Positions 53,722 through 62,706 of a DNA stretch of 64,000 nt are shown piece after piece (the first letter of the stretch is position 1; every line of letters begins with the position of its first letter). Source of the DNA: Sulfurospirillum arsenophilum NBRC 109478 (GTDB taxonomy: Bacteria; Campylobacterota; Campylobacteria; Campylobacterales; Sulfurospirillaceae); the NCBI RefSeq assembly GCF_000813345.1, contig NZ_BBQF01000001.1:124001-188000 (forward strand). The letters run 5' to 3'. Made by a program: the position numbers and the translations under genes. The notes beneath the pieces were generated by a model that did no database searches, was not told where the DNA came from, and saw only the letters and a program-made list of their open reading frames with translations.

Positions 53722-55170
53722 TTACCTTCGTCCTGAGCGGCACTCTGAAGCAGATTCTTGGATCATTGCGTCCATTAAACTAAAGAGTGTTGTGCTCGCA
53801 TTTTCCATCTTTTTGAAGTTGTTAATAAAGAGGGAAATTGTATTAACATTGTAGCCATGTTGTAGCTCTTGCATATTCTCAGTAACAGATTGGTGAACAA
53901 CTTTATGAGGTTCCCCAAGCAATACGTATGATTTTGTCTTACCAAAACGTTCTTGCGTTGCAGGATCTTGATACCATTTACCCAGCCTACAGTTTTCATG
54001 ATCCGTAAACTTAGCATCAGTTTTTTCATTAAGAACAGCCGAATAAGCATTGGTTTTATGGACAATATGGTCAATTTTAGCAAGGATGGTGAAGATTTTG
54101 TTTTCCAGTTTGAAAGAGATATCTGCGGTATCATTAGCATCTGTATTAAAGGCACGCAGTGCATCTTCAAAGTGAATGACATTTTCACCGCTTGTGTTGG
54201 CAATCACACTAATACGATCAGAATTGGAGTGAATACCATTGGTCTCTTGTTGCAAAGTTTGAATGGTTATAGCAATCTCTTGCGTTGCTTTTTGGGTACG
54301 TTCAGCCAATTTTCGTACTTCATCCGCAACAACAGCAAAGCCTCGGCCATGTTCACCTGCACGCGCTGCTTCAATAGCGGCATTAAGAGCTAAAAGATTG
54401 GTTTGATCGGCAATATCTTTGATGAGGTTCACCACGGAAGAGATCTCAGAAGTGCGTTCACTCAGAGAATTAATGGCTTCATTTGTACTATTTAAAAGTT
54501 CCAATAATTCTTGAATGCCTGAGGAGAGTTCGATAACAGTCTTTAAACTTTCATTGGATTTTTCAGCGGTCATATTGGAAACGTCTGTAATTTGTAACAT
54601 CTCTTGGATACTGTTAGAGAGATCTTGTTGAATACTCAGCACGCCATTATTGCCGTTGCCTAGATCGGAAAATGCAGAAGAGAGCATGCCTCTCGCTTTA
54701 CCTTTTTCTCCTTCGGAAATACCTTTAACTCCTTCAGAGAGATAACGGGCATTAATAGCAAATAGTCCACGAAAACCTTCATTAAAAATATTGCGGTATG
54801 TTTTTCCTTGACTTGCTGACTCGATGGACGTTTTTGTTTCTCGCATCAAGGCTTCCATTTGATCTAAAAGATCATTGATAGCATACGCTACTTCACCCAT
54901 TGGTTTATGCGGATCGACATTGACAATGCGTGGTTCTAAGTTACCTTTAGCAGCTTCTTTAACAACATTGAGTACTTTCTCATATATTTCAGTATCGCAT
55001 TGCATAGTCTTGCGACTGCCAAAAAAAGAGCCAACACCAACGCCTAGGAGTAATCCTGAGGTAGTAAAACTCTCCGTAAAACCACCATAGTAAGCCCCGA
55101 TTGTGATAAAAAGAAGAAGCGTTAGAAAAACGAGTTTATAATCGCTGCAACGTGTTAGAAAGTTCTTCAT
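53722..55170 (-). CDS. Chemoreceptor with C-terminal zinc-binding CZB domain (CetA-like)
   Basis: A 482-residue chemoreceptor with two short N-terminal membrane helices (about 12-50) and no periplasmic sensor, a HAMP-like helical part, the signalling tip [20 protein letters not shown], and a C-terminal CZB domain. CZB ligands are readable: DHIVHK (His), [10 protein letters not shown] (Cys) and PHKVVH (two His). The gene overlaps a PAS-protein gene by 35 bases, as CetA and CetB are paired in C. jejuni energy taxis; CZB domains in other chemoreceptors sense zinc or hypochlorous acid. ATG at 55170 follows AAAGGAG. Clear domains, inferred function. Confidence 0.85.
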   Translation of the reverse strand: MKNFLTRCSDYKLVFLTLLLFITIGAYYGGFTESFTTSGLLLGVGVGSFFGSRKTMQCDTEIYEKVLNVVKEAAKGNLEPRIVNVDPHKPMGEVAYAINDLLDQMEALMRETKTSIESASQGKTYRNIFNEGFRGLFAINARYLSEGVKGISEGEKGKARGMLSSAFSDLGNGNNGVLSIQQDLSNSIQEMLQITDVSNMTAEKSNESLKTVIELSSGIQELLELLNSTNEAINSLSERTSEISSVVNLIKDIADQTNLLALNAAIEAARAGEHGRGFAVVADEVRKLAERTQKATQEIAITIQTLQQETNGIHSNSDRISVIANTSGENVIHFEDALRAFNTDANDTADISFKLENKIFTILAKIDHIVHKTNAYSAVLNEKTDAKFTDHENCRLGKWYQDPATQERFGKTKSYVLLGEPHKVVHQSVTENMQELQHGYNVNTISLFINNFKKMENASTTLFSLMDAMIQESASECRSGRR

Positions 55171-55648
55171 AACTCACTCCTTTTTCATTAAGTAGATTGG
55201 TAAGATAGGCAAAAGAAGCGTCCATGCCTCCCGTTTTTTCAAGTTCTAAAAGTTTTGCATACAGAGGTTGGATAACCTCTAGTGCTTTAGGATTTGCTTT
55301 ACGTCTAACAGAATAGTATCCGATAATTTTTCCTGTTTGATCAGTTGAAGCCGTGACATTGGCATATACCCAGTAGTGACCACCATCAAAGCTGAGGTTT
55401 TTGACATAGGCAAAAATTTCTTCTTTGTTTTTGACTTTATCCCATAAGAGTTTGAAGATAATACGTGGCATATCAGGATGCCTAATAATGTTATGGGGCT
55501 TGCCAAGGATCTCTTGCTCGCTCGCACCTACGATCTTGATGAAAGGTTCATTGCAATAAGTGATTTTGCCTTGAGTGTCTGTTTTAGAAACCAAAAACGC
55601 ATCTGCACTTACACTGTGTTCCTTATTATTAGGGATAGGCTTTTGCAT
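55136..55648 (-). CDS. PAS-domain energy-taxis protein (CetB-like)
   Basis: A 170-residue cytoplasmic protein with a single Aer/CetB-type PAS domain (residues 20-115): [19 protein letters not shown], then the FAD-pocket motif NIIRHPDMP, then [13 protein letters not shown] helical tail follows. In Campylobacter CetB binds FAD and acts with the separate chemoreceptor CetA; here the partner starts within its last 35 bases. AAGGAG precedes the ATG. Redox or energy sensing is inferred from the family. Confidence 0.82.
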   Translation of the reverse strand: MQKPIPNNKEHSVSADAFLVSKTDTQGKITYCNEPFIKIVGASEQEILGKPHNIIRHPDMPRIIFKLLWDKVKNKEEIFAYVKNLSFDGGHYWVYANVTASTDQTGKIIGYYSVRRKANPKALEVIQPLYAKLLELEKTGGMDASFAYLTNLLNEKGVSYEELSNTLQRL

Positions 55649-55760
55649 TCCTAATACTCCTTATAAAGAAAAATGTCACGTATTCTAGCCCAATTCTTTT
55701 TAGAGAGAGCTTCAAATTTCTGATAACCACTTTCAGCAATCTATATTGTTGATATTTATG

Positions 55761-55766
55761 TATAAT
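55761..55766 (+). promoter_or_regulatory. Candidate -10 box for moaA
   Basis: TATAAT in TATGTATAATAAC, 32 bases before the moaA ATG; AAGGA supplies the ribosome site between them. Confidence 0.5.
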
Positions 55767-55797
55767 AACCTCCGCATTAAAGCAACAAGGAACAAGA

Positions 55798-56766
55798 ATG
55801 TTAGTGGATGGATTTGGAAGAAACGTCACTTATCTAAGGGTTTCAGTGACTGAACGATGTAATTTTAGATGTCAATATTGTATGCCTGAAAAGCCTTTTT
55901 CTTGGGTGCCCAAAGAGAATTTACTCAATTTTGAAGAGCTATTTTTATTTATTAAAGTGGCAATTGATGAGGGAATTACCAAGATTAGAATTACAGGTGG
56001 AGAACCTCTTCTTCGAACGGATCTGGATAAATTTATTGCTATGATTAATAATCATAAAAGTGGACTCGATCTAGCCCTTACGACCAATGGTTTTTTACTC
56101 AAAGATGCAGCCCAAAAACTCAAAGATGCAGGACTCCAACGCGTCAATATTTCTCTGGATAGCCTCAAGCCTGATGTTGCAGGAAAAATGGCACAAAAAG
56201 ATGTTTTAGCCAAAGTGCAAGCAGGTATTGAAGAAGCACTGCGTGTTGGGTTAAAAGTCAAAATAAATATGGTGCCTATTAAAGGCATTAACGCGGATGA
56301 AGTTTTAGATGTGTTGGAGTATGCCAAAGCGCGTGGGATGTCGATTCGTTTTATCGAGTACATGGAAAACACCCATGCAAAAGAGCAACTTAAAGGTTTA
56401 AGTGGACAAGAAGTCCAAGAGATGATTGCTCAAAAATACCATTTCAAAGAGATAGGACGTGTAGGCCCAAGCCCTGCTCACCTCTTTGAGTTTGATGATG
56501 GTTATATCTTTGGGATCATTGACCCACACAAGCACGATTTTTGTGAAGACTGTAATCGTATTCGACTCACAGCGGAAGGCATGTTGATTCCGTGTCTTTA
56601 CTTTGATGAAGCGATGAGCATCAAAGATGCGGTTCATAAAGGTGATGTCGCTGGAGCTGCAGAGATTTTAAAAGAAGTGCTACGCAACAAACCTGAGAAA
56701 AATAAATGGAGCGATGATGATCAAAATGAGACTTCTTCTCGCGCCTTTTACGAAACGGGTGGGTGA
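55798..56766 (+). CDS. moaA: GTP 3',8-cyclase MoaA
   Basis: A 322-residue radical SAM enzyme that starts molybdopterin synthesis from GTP. The SAM cluster is CNFRCQYC (residues 19-26). The second cluster at the C-terminus uses [18 protein letters not shown]. The protein ends in Gly-Gly, the tail needed for activity in MoaA. The last 19 bases overlap the 3' end of the opposing moeA-like gene. Nothing is missing. Confidence 0.95.
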   Translation: MLVDGFGRNVTYLRVSVTERCNFRCQYCMPEKPFSWVPKENLLNFEELFLFIKVAIDEGITKIRITGGEPLLRTDLDKFIAMINNHKSGLDLALTTNGFLLKDAAQKLKDAGLQRVNISLDSLKPDVAGKMAQKDVLAKVQAGIEEALRVGLKVKINMVPIKGINADEVLDVLEYAKARGMSIRFIEYMENTHAKEQLKGLSGQEVQEMIAQKYHFKEIGRVGPSPAHLFEFDDGYIFGIIDPHKHDFCEDCNRIRLTAEGMLIPCLYFDEAMSIKDAVHKGDVAGAAEILKEVLRNKPEKNKWSDDDQNETSSRAFYETGG

Positions 56767-57902
56767 GTAAAGTAGAAGAAGGGAATCTCTTCCCCTTCTT
56801 CGATCACTTCTTTATCTTCGACGAGTGTGTAACCGTTGCATTTACTGAGTATGTTAAGCCTTCCTGCCTCATAATAGGGAGCATTTACAAAGCTCCTCCC
56901 ATCACTGTATCCGGGTATAGCACTCATGCAATTATCTTTACATGTAATGCGTTTTTGATTGATACAGGTAATAAAATCAGGAATAATGCAGAGCTGATGC
57001 GATAAATGTCTCATCAATGGAACACCAATCATCTCAAAACCCAACATACACCCCAGTGGAAGTCCCGGAAGATGTAAAATAGGCTTGTTTTCAAACAAGG
57101 TCAGAGCACTTGGTTTTGCGGGTGCAATACGCACATGATGAAAAAGAGGTGTCACTATTTTTGTCTCTAATAAATGGCGCATGGCATCATGACGACTGAG
57201 TGCACCTGTCGTAATCACGCAGTCTGCTTTTTGAATTAAGCGTTTTAATTTCTCTAAAATTTTTGCTTCATCTTCTTCACAAATAACAATTTCATCCACT
57301 TTCCCACCCAATTCAATGACACGTGCAGCTAAGCTCATCGCATTGGAGTTGTGAATTTCACCCGTTGCGAGCTGTGTACCAATACTTAAAATACTGATGG
57401 TTAGTTTTTGAAATGCTTTGACATTTGAAATACCTTGTGAAGAGAGCGCTGTAATTTTTTGTGCACTGATACGCTCACATTTTTTAAGCAGTAACTCACC
57501 TTTTTCGATATCTTCTCCTTCCTTTTTAACGTGCTGAGCTTGCGTTACATGTAAAGGAATTTTGATGCTATCTTCTCTCTCAAAAAGAACATCTTCTTCG
57601 GCTATGATCGTATCTGCCCCCTGTGGGATACTCTCTCCCGTAGAGAGCCTTATACCATACCCTAAAGGAATAGTTGTAGGGTAGGGAGGATTAAGGAGCG
57701 TGTACATAACGGTATTGGGCTCAAACGCAATGCCATAACCCTCTTTGAGGCTCATAGGATGTTTTGGGAGTGCAAATTTTGCGTAAACATCGCTGCTTGC
57801 GATGCGATTGATTGCTTTTAAAAGAGGTAATGTTTGGGTTACATGTAAAGGTTTAATTTGCGTTTGAATAATTTGAAGCGCTTCGTGATAAGAAATAGGC
57901 AT
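56748..57902 (-). CDS. moeA: Divergent MoeA-like molybdopterin molybdenumtransferase
   Basis: A 384-residue protein of MoeA length and order, convergent with moaA. Later family blocks are good: [34 protein letters not shown], and [14 protein letters not shown]. Two active-site blocks are altered: the usual MDGYA is KEGYG (Glu54), and the TTGGVSVGDYD-type block reads [11 protein letters not shown]. It may be a specialised or weakened paralogue of the enzyme that inserts molybdenum or tungsten into molybdopterin. Three palindromes are in frame. Confidence 0.78.
   Translation of the reverse strand: MPISYHEALQIIQTQIKPLHVTQTLPLLKAINRIASSDVYAKFALPKHPMSLKEGYGIAFEPNTVMYTLLNPPYPTTIPLGYGIRLSTGESIPQGADTIIAEEDVLFEREDSIKIPLHVTQAQHVKKEGEDIEKGELLLKKCERISAQKITALSSQGISNVKAFQKLTISILSIGTQLATGEIHNSNAMSLAARVIELGGKVDEIVICEEDEAKILEKLKRLIQKADCVITTGALSRHDAMRHLLETKIVTPLFHHVRIAPAKPSALTLFENKPILHLPGLPLGCMLGFEMIGVPLMRHLSHQLCIIPDFITCINQKRITCKDNCMSAIPGYSDGRSFVNAPYYEAGRLNILSKCNGYTLVEDKEVIEEGEEIPFFYFTHPPVS
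56938..56947. repeat. Iterated palindrome copy 21
   Basis: In the moeA-like gene, reverse strand ATT-ACA-TGT-AAA (I-T-C-K). Confidence 0.9.
57545..57554. repeat. Iterated palindrome copy 22
   Basis: In the moeA-like gene, reverse strand TTA-CAT-GTA within P-L-H-V-T-Q. Confidence 0.9.
57839..57848. repeat. Iterated palindrome copy 23
   Basis: In the moeA-like gene, near the N-terminus, again encoding P-L-H-V-T-Q as copy 22 does. Confidence 0.9.
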
Positions 57903-57982
57903 GGCTTAACCTTATGATTTATGGGTTATATTATACTAAAATGGGTAAAATCTGAGATTATTTTTCTGAAGGATTTTTCATT

Positions 57983-58393
57983 ATGGAAGAACTGATACAA
58001 TTATCGAGCCAACTGCATTTAGTTTTTATTATTCTTTTGGTCGTATTAATCGCGCTTAATCTTTATTTGTTAAAAAGTGACAAAACATTCCTTAAACTCT
58101 CAAAAAGACTTGAACTCATTGCTCCACAGTACTACATCGTACTCTCCGCCATTTTTTTTACAGGTATTATCGTTATGGCAGTGCGCCAATTTACCTTCTC
58201 ATTTTCGGTTTGGCTGATGATTCTTGTTTGGCTAATGATTGTAGCTTTTGGTATCAGAGGGCATAAAATGTATAAAAAAATAGAGCGAACCGAAGAGTCT
58301 CAAAGTGCTTATAAACGGTATGCTATCAAAAAATACAGTCTGGACTTGTTAGCATTGATTGCTACAAGCGCACTTTTTTATATGGTGCATTAA
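57983..58393 (+). CDS. Small integral membrane protein of unknown function
   Basis: A 136-residue protein with four hydrophobic helices (about 10-30, 46-68, 72-92, 118-134) joined by Lys/Arg-rich loops. No family recognised. GAAGGA lies before the ATG at 57983. The stop is one base before the rsmE ATG, so they are co-transcribed. Such proteins occur in many Campylobacterota without a known role. Confidence 0.65.
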   Translation: MEELIQLSSQLHLVFIILLVVLIALNLYLLKSDKTFLKLSKRLELIAPQYYIVLSAIFFTGIIVMAVRQFTFSFSVWLMILVWLMIVAFGIRGHKMYKKIERTEESQSAYKRYAIKKYSLDLLALIATSALFYMVH

Positions 58394-58394
58394 A

Positions 58395-59063
58395 ATGCAG
58401 TTTGTTTATCACTCAAGTGCTGGTATTCAAACACTCAGCGTGGATACCAGAGAGTACGAGCATATTTTTAAAGTACGTCGCATTGGTGTTGGAGAGAAGC
58501 TTCATTGGCGAAATCTTGAAGATGCGTTTGTGTATGAGTATGAAATTTCTCAGATTGGTAAAAAAGAGGCTCTTTTAGAGTTGATTGGTAAAAAAGAGTT
58601 ACCACTCCTTCCTTCAAAAATTTTACATGTAGGCTGGAGTATTATAGATCCTAAGATCATTGAAAAGACGTTACCGATGCTGAATGAGCTAGGTGTTTCT
58701 AAAATCAGTTTTGTGTATGCCGAATTTTCACAAAAAGGGCATAAGCTTGATTTGGAACGTATCAAACGTATTTTGATTAACTCTTCCCAACAATGTGGTC
58801 GAAGTTTACTGATGCACATAGAAGTGCTTCCTACGCTTCAAACCTACCTTGAAGCCTATCCTAAAACCCATGTATTGGACTTTTCAGAGGCAAAATTGAG
58901 TGAGTGTGAAGCAGTAACATCAATCTTGATCGGACCAGAAGGTGGGTTTAGCAAGAAAGAGCGAACATTGCTTCAAAAGCAGTCCATTGTAGGTCTTACA
59001 TGTAACACAATTTTACGAAGTGAAACGGCTGTCGTTGCTGTAGCCTCCAAAATATTGGCATGA
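58395..59063 (+). CDS. rsmE: 16S rRNA m3U1498 methyltransferase RsmE
   Basis: A 222-residue SPOUT methyltransferase. The N-terminal PUA-like part is followed by the knot: ILIGPEGGFSKKERTLL and LRSETAVVAVASKIL are the SAM-binding signatures. It methylates U1498 in 16S rRNA. ATG at 58395 lacks a clear ribosome site and probably depends on coupling to the upstream gene. One exact palindrome and one with a single mismatch (58622) lie inside. Confidence 0.9.
   Translation: MQFVYHSSAGIQTLSVDTREYEHIFKVRRIGVGEKLHWRNLEDAFVYEYEISQIGKKEALLELIGKKELPLLPSKILHVGWSIIDPKIIEKTLPMLNELGVSKISFVYAEFSQKGHKLDLERIKRILINSSQQCGRSLLMHIEVLPTLQTYLEAYPKTHVLDFSEAKLSECEAVTSILIGPEGGFSKKERTLLQKQSIVGLTCNTILRSETAVVAVASKILA
58996..59005. 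repeat. Iterated palindrome copy 24
   Basis: In rsmE, read CTT-ACA-TGT-AAC (L-T-C-N). Confidence 0.9.
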
Positions 59064-59064
59064 C

Positions 59065-59093
59065 TTGAAATAATGAATCTTTTGTGCTATAAT
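59065..59093 (+). promoter_or_regulatory. Strong promoter of rpmE
   Basis: TTGAAA (59065-59070) and TATAAT (59088-59093) are 17 bases apart with an extended -10 TGTGC before the latter. Transcription would begin near 59100, giving a leader of about 60 bases. Confidence 0.75.
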
Positions 59094-59101
59094 TTGCACC
59101 C

Positions 59102-59120
59102 TTTGGCAAGACGTGCCAAA
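59102..59120 (+). promoter_or_regulatory. 5' leader hairpin of rpmE
   Basis: TTTGGCA (59102-59108) and TGCCAAA (59114-59120) form a 7-bp stem with loop AGACG at the very start of the predicted mRNA. Leaders of L31 genes are regulatory in several bacterial groups, so this may be an autoregulatory site. Confidence 0.45.
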
Positions 59121-59160
59121 TAATAGATTTTATTTTTATGAATAATTAAGGAAAAACATT

Positions 59161-59361
59161 ATGAAAAAAGATATTCATCCTGAATATGTACCGTGCGTTG
59201 TAACTTGTGCATGTGGAAATAGTTTCGAGACTATGTCTAACAAAGCAGAGTTAAGAATCGATATTTGCAGTTCATGTCATCCATTCTTCACGGGCAGTGA
59301 GAAGATCGTTGATGCTGCTGGTCGTGTTGAGAAATTTAAGAAAAAATATAGCTTAAATTAG
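59161..59361 (+). CDS. rpmE: Ribosomal protein L31
   Basis: A 66-residue 50S protein of the zinc-containing type: [11 protein letters not shown] and the [10 protein letters not shown] pair hold the metal Cys set. C-terminal YSLN. Standard length. AAGGAA precedes the ATG. Confidence 0.95.
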   Translation: MKKDIHPEYVPCVVTCACGNSFETMSNKAELRIDICSSCHPFFTGSEKIVDAAGRVEKFKKKYSLN

Positions 59362-59373
59362 TTCTTAAAACCA

Positions 59374-60186
59374 TTGATCTATTTCATTCCTACCCCAATA
59401 GGAAACTTAGATGACATCTCAGTTAGAAGCCTTAAACTTCTAGCTGAGTGTAAAACTCTTTTCTGCGAAGATACGCGAATCACTAAAAGACTTCTCACCC
59501 TTCTTGCTCAACGACATCATTTAGAATTCCAAGCCAAAAACTTTATCTCCATGCATTCGCATAATGAAAATGCCGTTTTATCAAATATTGATAAAAAAGT
59601 CTTTGAAGAGACAGTAGGGTATTTAAGTGATGCTGGAATGCCAGGAATTAGTGATCCCGGAAGTGCACTAGTTCGTTTTTGCCAAGAAAACAGTCTTCCT
59701 TACGAAATTCTCCCTGGTGCAAATGCAGCACTGCTTGCCTATGTCACGAGTGGCATTGAAACGCATCAATTTTTATTCTATGGCTTTTTATCACATAAGG
59801 GGATGGATCGTCAAAATGAACTTTTTGAAGCATTAAATTCTCCTTACGCTGTTATCCTTTATGAATCCCCTCATCGTATTGAAAAATTAATTGAAGAGTT
59901 GGCCGAGTTTGCACCACATCGTCAAATATTTGCGATCAAAGAGGCCACTAAACTGTATGAAAAACGCTTTTTAGGCACATCTTTAGAAGTTCAGCACGCA
60001 TCGAAAACAGCTAACCTCAAAGGAGAGTGGGTCGTTGTGATTACTCCTGAAATAAAGCACGGTGGTGAAGCGATTACCAAAGAGGATTTGATAGGGCTTG
60101 ATCTTCCTCCAAAACAAAAAGCGAAGCTACTTTCTAAACTTACAGGAGAGAGCATCAAAGATTGGTACACCAAACTTCAAAATTAA
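59374..60186 (+). CDS. rsmI: 16S rRNA 2'-O-ribose C1402 methyltransferase RsmI
   Basis: A 270-residue methyltransferase of the tetrapyrrole-methylase fold. It begins IYFIPTPIGNLDDIS and has CEDTRITKRLL, SDAGMPGISDPGSALV and YESPHRIEKLIEEL, all diagnostic. The start is a TTG at 59374, 13 bases after the rpmE stop, because the family begins at this point; the ribosome site is weak. It modifies C1402 of 16S rRNA together with RsmH in other bacteria. Confidence 0.92.
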   Translation: MIYFIPTPIGNLDDISVRSLKLLAECKTLFCEDTRITKRLLTLLAQRHHLEFQAKNFISMHSHNENAVLSNIDKKVFEETVGYLSDAGMPGISDPGSALVRFCQENSLPYEILPGANAALLAYVTSGIETHQFLFYGFLSHKGMDRQNELFEALNSPYAVILYESPHRIEKLIEELAEFAPHRQIFAIKEATKLYEKRFLGTSLEVQHASKTANLKGEWVVVITPEIKHGGEAITKEDLIGLDLPPKQKAKLLSKLTGESIKDWYTKLQN

Positions 60187-60199
60187 TGTCTCTATTTTG

Positions 60200-60209
60200 T
60201 TACATGTAA
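60200..60209. repeat. Iterated palindrome copy 25
   Basis: Intergenic, 13 bases after the rsmI stop; left member of a pair. Confidence 0.9.
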
Positions 60210-60227
60210 GCGCCTAAAAAGAATGTT

Positions 60228-60237
60228 TTACATGTAA
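60228..60237. repeat. Iterated palindrome copy 26
   Basis: Intergenic, 28 bases from copy 25. The two can pair over ten bases across an 18-base loop as a transcript end for rsmI. Confidence 0.9.
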
Positions 60238-60264
60238 GCTAGTATTATTTTAAGCCAGTTTGGA

Positions 60265-60270
60265 TACAAT
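60265..60270 (+). promoter_or_regulatory. Candidate -10 box for the SpoU methyltransferase
   Basis: TACAAT in TTTGGATACAATAATTG, seven bases before the ATG at 60278, with no ribosome site between: a possible leaderless start. Confidence 0.4.
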
Positions 60271-60277
60271 AATTGTC

Positions 60278-60961
60278 ATGATAATCTATGGAAAACAACT
60301 ATTTTTACATCTGTTAAATCACTATCCTTCAAGGATTGAGACGGTATTCTTACCTAAAAAATGTGACCCTAAACTTTTCTCACAAATTGCACGTGCAACG
60401 CAAAAGATTTGCACGATTGATGAGCGCAAAGCACAAGCGATGTGTCATGGAGGAAACCACCAAGGTTTTATTGCTGAGATTAAGGATCTTGAACTCACCC
60501 CCTTCAATGAAATAAAACATGGCTCTTTTTTAGTGATCTTGGATGAAGTAACAGATGTGGGAAATATCGGTGCGATTATACGTAGTGCCTATGCTTTTGG
60601 AGCGGATGGCTTAATCCTCAGTGGAATGAAAACCTGCAATTTAGAAGCAATTTTACGCACGAGCAGTGCAGCTGCATTCGAATTGCCGATTGCTTTATGC
60701 CCTTCAACTCGAGATATGCTCAATGAACTTAAACAAATTGGATTTACACTCTATGGCGCAGACATGGGTGGTGTGGATGTCAAAGAAGTCATATTTGCAC
60801 CTAAACGCGCTTTGATTATGGGAAGTGAAGGCAAGGGATTGTCTCCAAAAGTAAAAGAGCGATTGGATACGATTGTATCAATCAAAATGGCAAGAGCGTT
60901 TGACTCTTTAAACGTGAGTGCAGCAGCAGCTGTACTATGTGATAGGATTGCCAATGGATAA
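60278..60961 (+). CDS. rlmB: SpoU-family RNA 2'-O-methyltransferase, RlmB-like
   Basis: A 227-residue SPOUT enzyme with an N-terminal substrate-binding part (MIIYGKQLFLHLL) and the three SpoU motifs: VILDEVTDVGNIGAIIRSAYAFGADG, IMGSEGKGLSP and SLNVSAAAAVL. Overall similarity and the binding domain favour RlmB (23S G2251), though TrmH-type tRNA methylation is possible. The ATG at 60278 is preferred over the TTG at 60260 by domain start. Its stop overlaps the start of the next gene. Confidence 0.85.
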   Translation: MIIYGKQLFLHLLNHYPSRIETVFLPKKCDPKLFSQIARATQKICTIDERKAQAMCHGGNHQGFIAEIKDLELTPFNEIKHGSFLVILDEVTDVGNIGAIIRSAYAFGADGLILSGMKTCNLEAILRTSSAAAFELPIALCPSTRDMLNELKQIGFTLYGADMGGVDVKEVIFAPKRALIMGSEGKGLSPKVKERLDTIVSIKMARAFDSLNVSAAAAVLCDRIANG

Positions 60962-61880
60962 TGATATCAGAGTATTGGAAAAGATTGGTTTGCAAGAAGT
61001 CTGTAAAAGGACTCATATTGAAGTAAAACAACTAGAGTACATGATCAATAATCAATATGACAAGCTCAATAAAATTAATACGTTAGGTTTTGTTAAAATT
61101 TTATCCAGAGAATACAAGCTTGATTTAACCGATTGGCTTGAAGGATTTTATGACTACTGGGCTGAGCATAAAGCTGAAGAAGATTCTCACAAAGAGAAGA
61201 TATTTATTCGTGCAAAAAGCGATCGTCCGTATAAAAAAGGGGCATGGCTTTTCTTACTGATCTTTTTAATCGCAGGTATTTTTGGTATTTTTTCCATCTT
61301 TAAAGTCGAAATAAATTTTGATATTATGGCTCTTTTAGATAAAGCTAGAATGGAAACAAGTCAAGTTAGTGCTTTTCAAAGTGCGCCCGTTGTACAAGAA
61401 ACAGCAACTTCATTGGGTGTTAAAGTAGAAGAGCGTGTGATTGAAACCAACAGTAGCAATAGTACAGTACAAGCGGTTGTTGTGAGTATCGATGAAAACT
61501 TAACACGAAAAGCAGAGTCCAATGATACAAATAGTACGGTTTCTGCTCCTATCCCAACGCTTCCTGAAAGCAATACACAATTAGTAAACAATGTTCCTAA
61601 AAACAGTGCAATTCTTGCACCTACTAAACGTATTTGGGTAGGTTTTATTAATTTGGAAACCTTTAATCGTAAAGAGAGTTCGAGTGACCAAAATATTACG
61701 ATTGATTTAAATAAGCGTCAGATTATTAAAACAGGAAATGGCTTCTTTAAACTCTCTTACGATGGGAGTGTAGAAGATTTTACAGAACAAGGATCGACTC
61801 GTTTCTTAGTAGAAAATGGTACGATTAAAAAAATCTCTGATGAGAAATTTGTAGAGCTTAATAGAGGCAAAAACTGGTGA
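60954..61880 (+). CDS. RodZ-like HTH / membrane / periplasmic protein
   Basis: A 308-residue protein. The N-terminal 75 residues look like a helix-turn-helix domain (IGLQEVCKRTHIEVKQLEYMI), a membrane helix lies near 95-115 (GAWLFLLIFLIAGIFGIFSIF), and the rest is a Ser/Thr/Asn-rich periplasmic linker with a small beta domain at the end (KRIWVGFINLETFNRKES). The layout recalls RodZ, which links MreB to the envelope, but the HTH is divergent and no mreB is present here. ATG at 60954 overlaps rlmB. Confidence 0.65.
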   Translation: MDNDIRVLEKIGLQEVCKRTHIEVKQLEYMINNQYDKLNKINTLGFVKILSREYKLDLTDWLEGFYDYWAEHKAEEDSHKEKIFIRAKSDRPYKKGAWLFLLIFLIAGIFGIFSIFKVEINFDIMALLDKARMETSQVSAFQSAPVVQETATSLGVKVEERVIETNSSNSTVQAVVVSIDENLTRKAESNDTNSTVSAPIPTLPESNTQLVNNVPKNSAILAPTKRIWVGFINLETFNRKESSSDQNITIDLNKRQIIKTGNGFFKLSYDGSVEDFTEQGSTRFLVENGTIKKISDEKFVELNRGKNW

Positions 61881-62692
61881 AAAAGCTACTTCTAATTCTA
61901 ACCCTTTCACTCTCTTTATTTGGTGCACAATCACTTCAAGAGAAGATTAGAAGTTTTGTAGGACCCACAAAATATGAAACGCAAAAAAATCTGATACAAG
62001 TACTTTTTGCACAAAGTAGCAACTTCACGAAACCTAATGGGGAAGTTGATAGCGTTAAAGTGATTGCGGTACTGAAAAAAAATGGTTTACTTCAGCTTTT
62101 GTATGATAAACCCATACAATTACGCTTAGCGTTTCGTACGCAACATGATCCACTTATTTTTCTTAAAATTGTGAATGAATCTTTAGAAGCAATGGGATAT
62201 AACTACTTTTTAACGAATAATGCATTACGTGATAGTGCAGGTTTTGTTTGGGAAATTTACCTTCAGACAGAACATATTGTCGATCCCGAAGCCTTTGCAA
62301 ATGCCCTTGAGGCTAGAGGATGCACTATAACAAATATTGTTAAAAATGATGACAATTACTGGTTTTACGACATTAATTCCGATAATGCTTACTTAGGTGC
62401 CAAAAAAGTAGAAAGCGGTGTAACAACGCCACTTGGTAAACCTTTGAAGCCCTATTGGATTGATGTTAAAAACCTGAAAGAGATAACAGTAACGGTTCAT
62501 TCGGGTGATCGCTGGTTCCCCGATGTTGTATTCTTTGATGAAAATTTACATCTACTCAGTGATGTTAAATCCGAAGAATCGACACGAACACTAAAATTAA
62601 AAGTACCAAGTAATGCCGCTTATTTGAAAATTAGCGATGCATTTATGCTTGAGAATATAAAGCATGGATTATCTTTACATGTAAAAGAGTAA
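61877..62692 (+). CDS. Periplasmic protein of unknown function
   Basis: A 271-residue protein with a signal peptide (residues 1-17, SLSLFGA end). The mature part has a helical start (LQEKIRSFVGPTKYETQKNLIQ) and beta-rich C-terminal half (PYWIDVKNLKEITVTVHSGDRWFPDVVF). No family recognised. The start is GTG at 61877, overlapping the upstream stop (GTGA), which makes the two a coupled pair with a possible shared envelope role. A palindrome lies just before the stop. Confidence 0.65.
   Translation: MKKLLLILTLSLSLFGAQSLQEKIRSFVGPTKYETQKNLIQVLFAQSSNFTKPNGEVDSVKVIAVLKKNGLLQLLYDKPIQLRLAFRTQHDPLIFLKIVNESLEAMGYNYFLTNNALRDSAGFVWEIYLQTEHIVDPEAFANALEARGCTITNIVKNDDNYWFYDINSDNAYLGAKKVESGVTTPLGKPLKPYWIDVKNLKEITVTVHSGDRWFPDVVFFDENLHLLSDVKSEESTRTLKLKVPSNAAYLKISDAFMLENIKHGLSLHVKE
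62675..62684. repeat. Iterated palindrome copy 27
   Basis: At the 3' end of the periplasmic protein gene, encoding L-H-V-K before the terminal Glu; 12-mer at 62674-62685. Confidence 0.9.
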
Positions 62693-62706
62693 AAGAGGAG
62701 AAAGAT

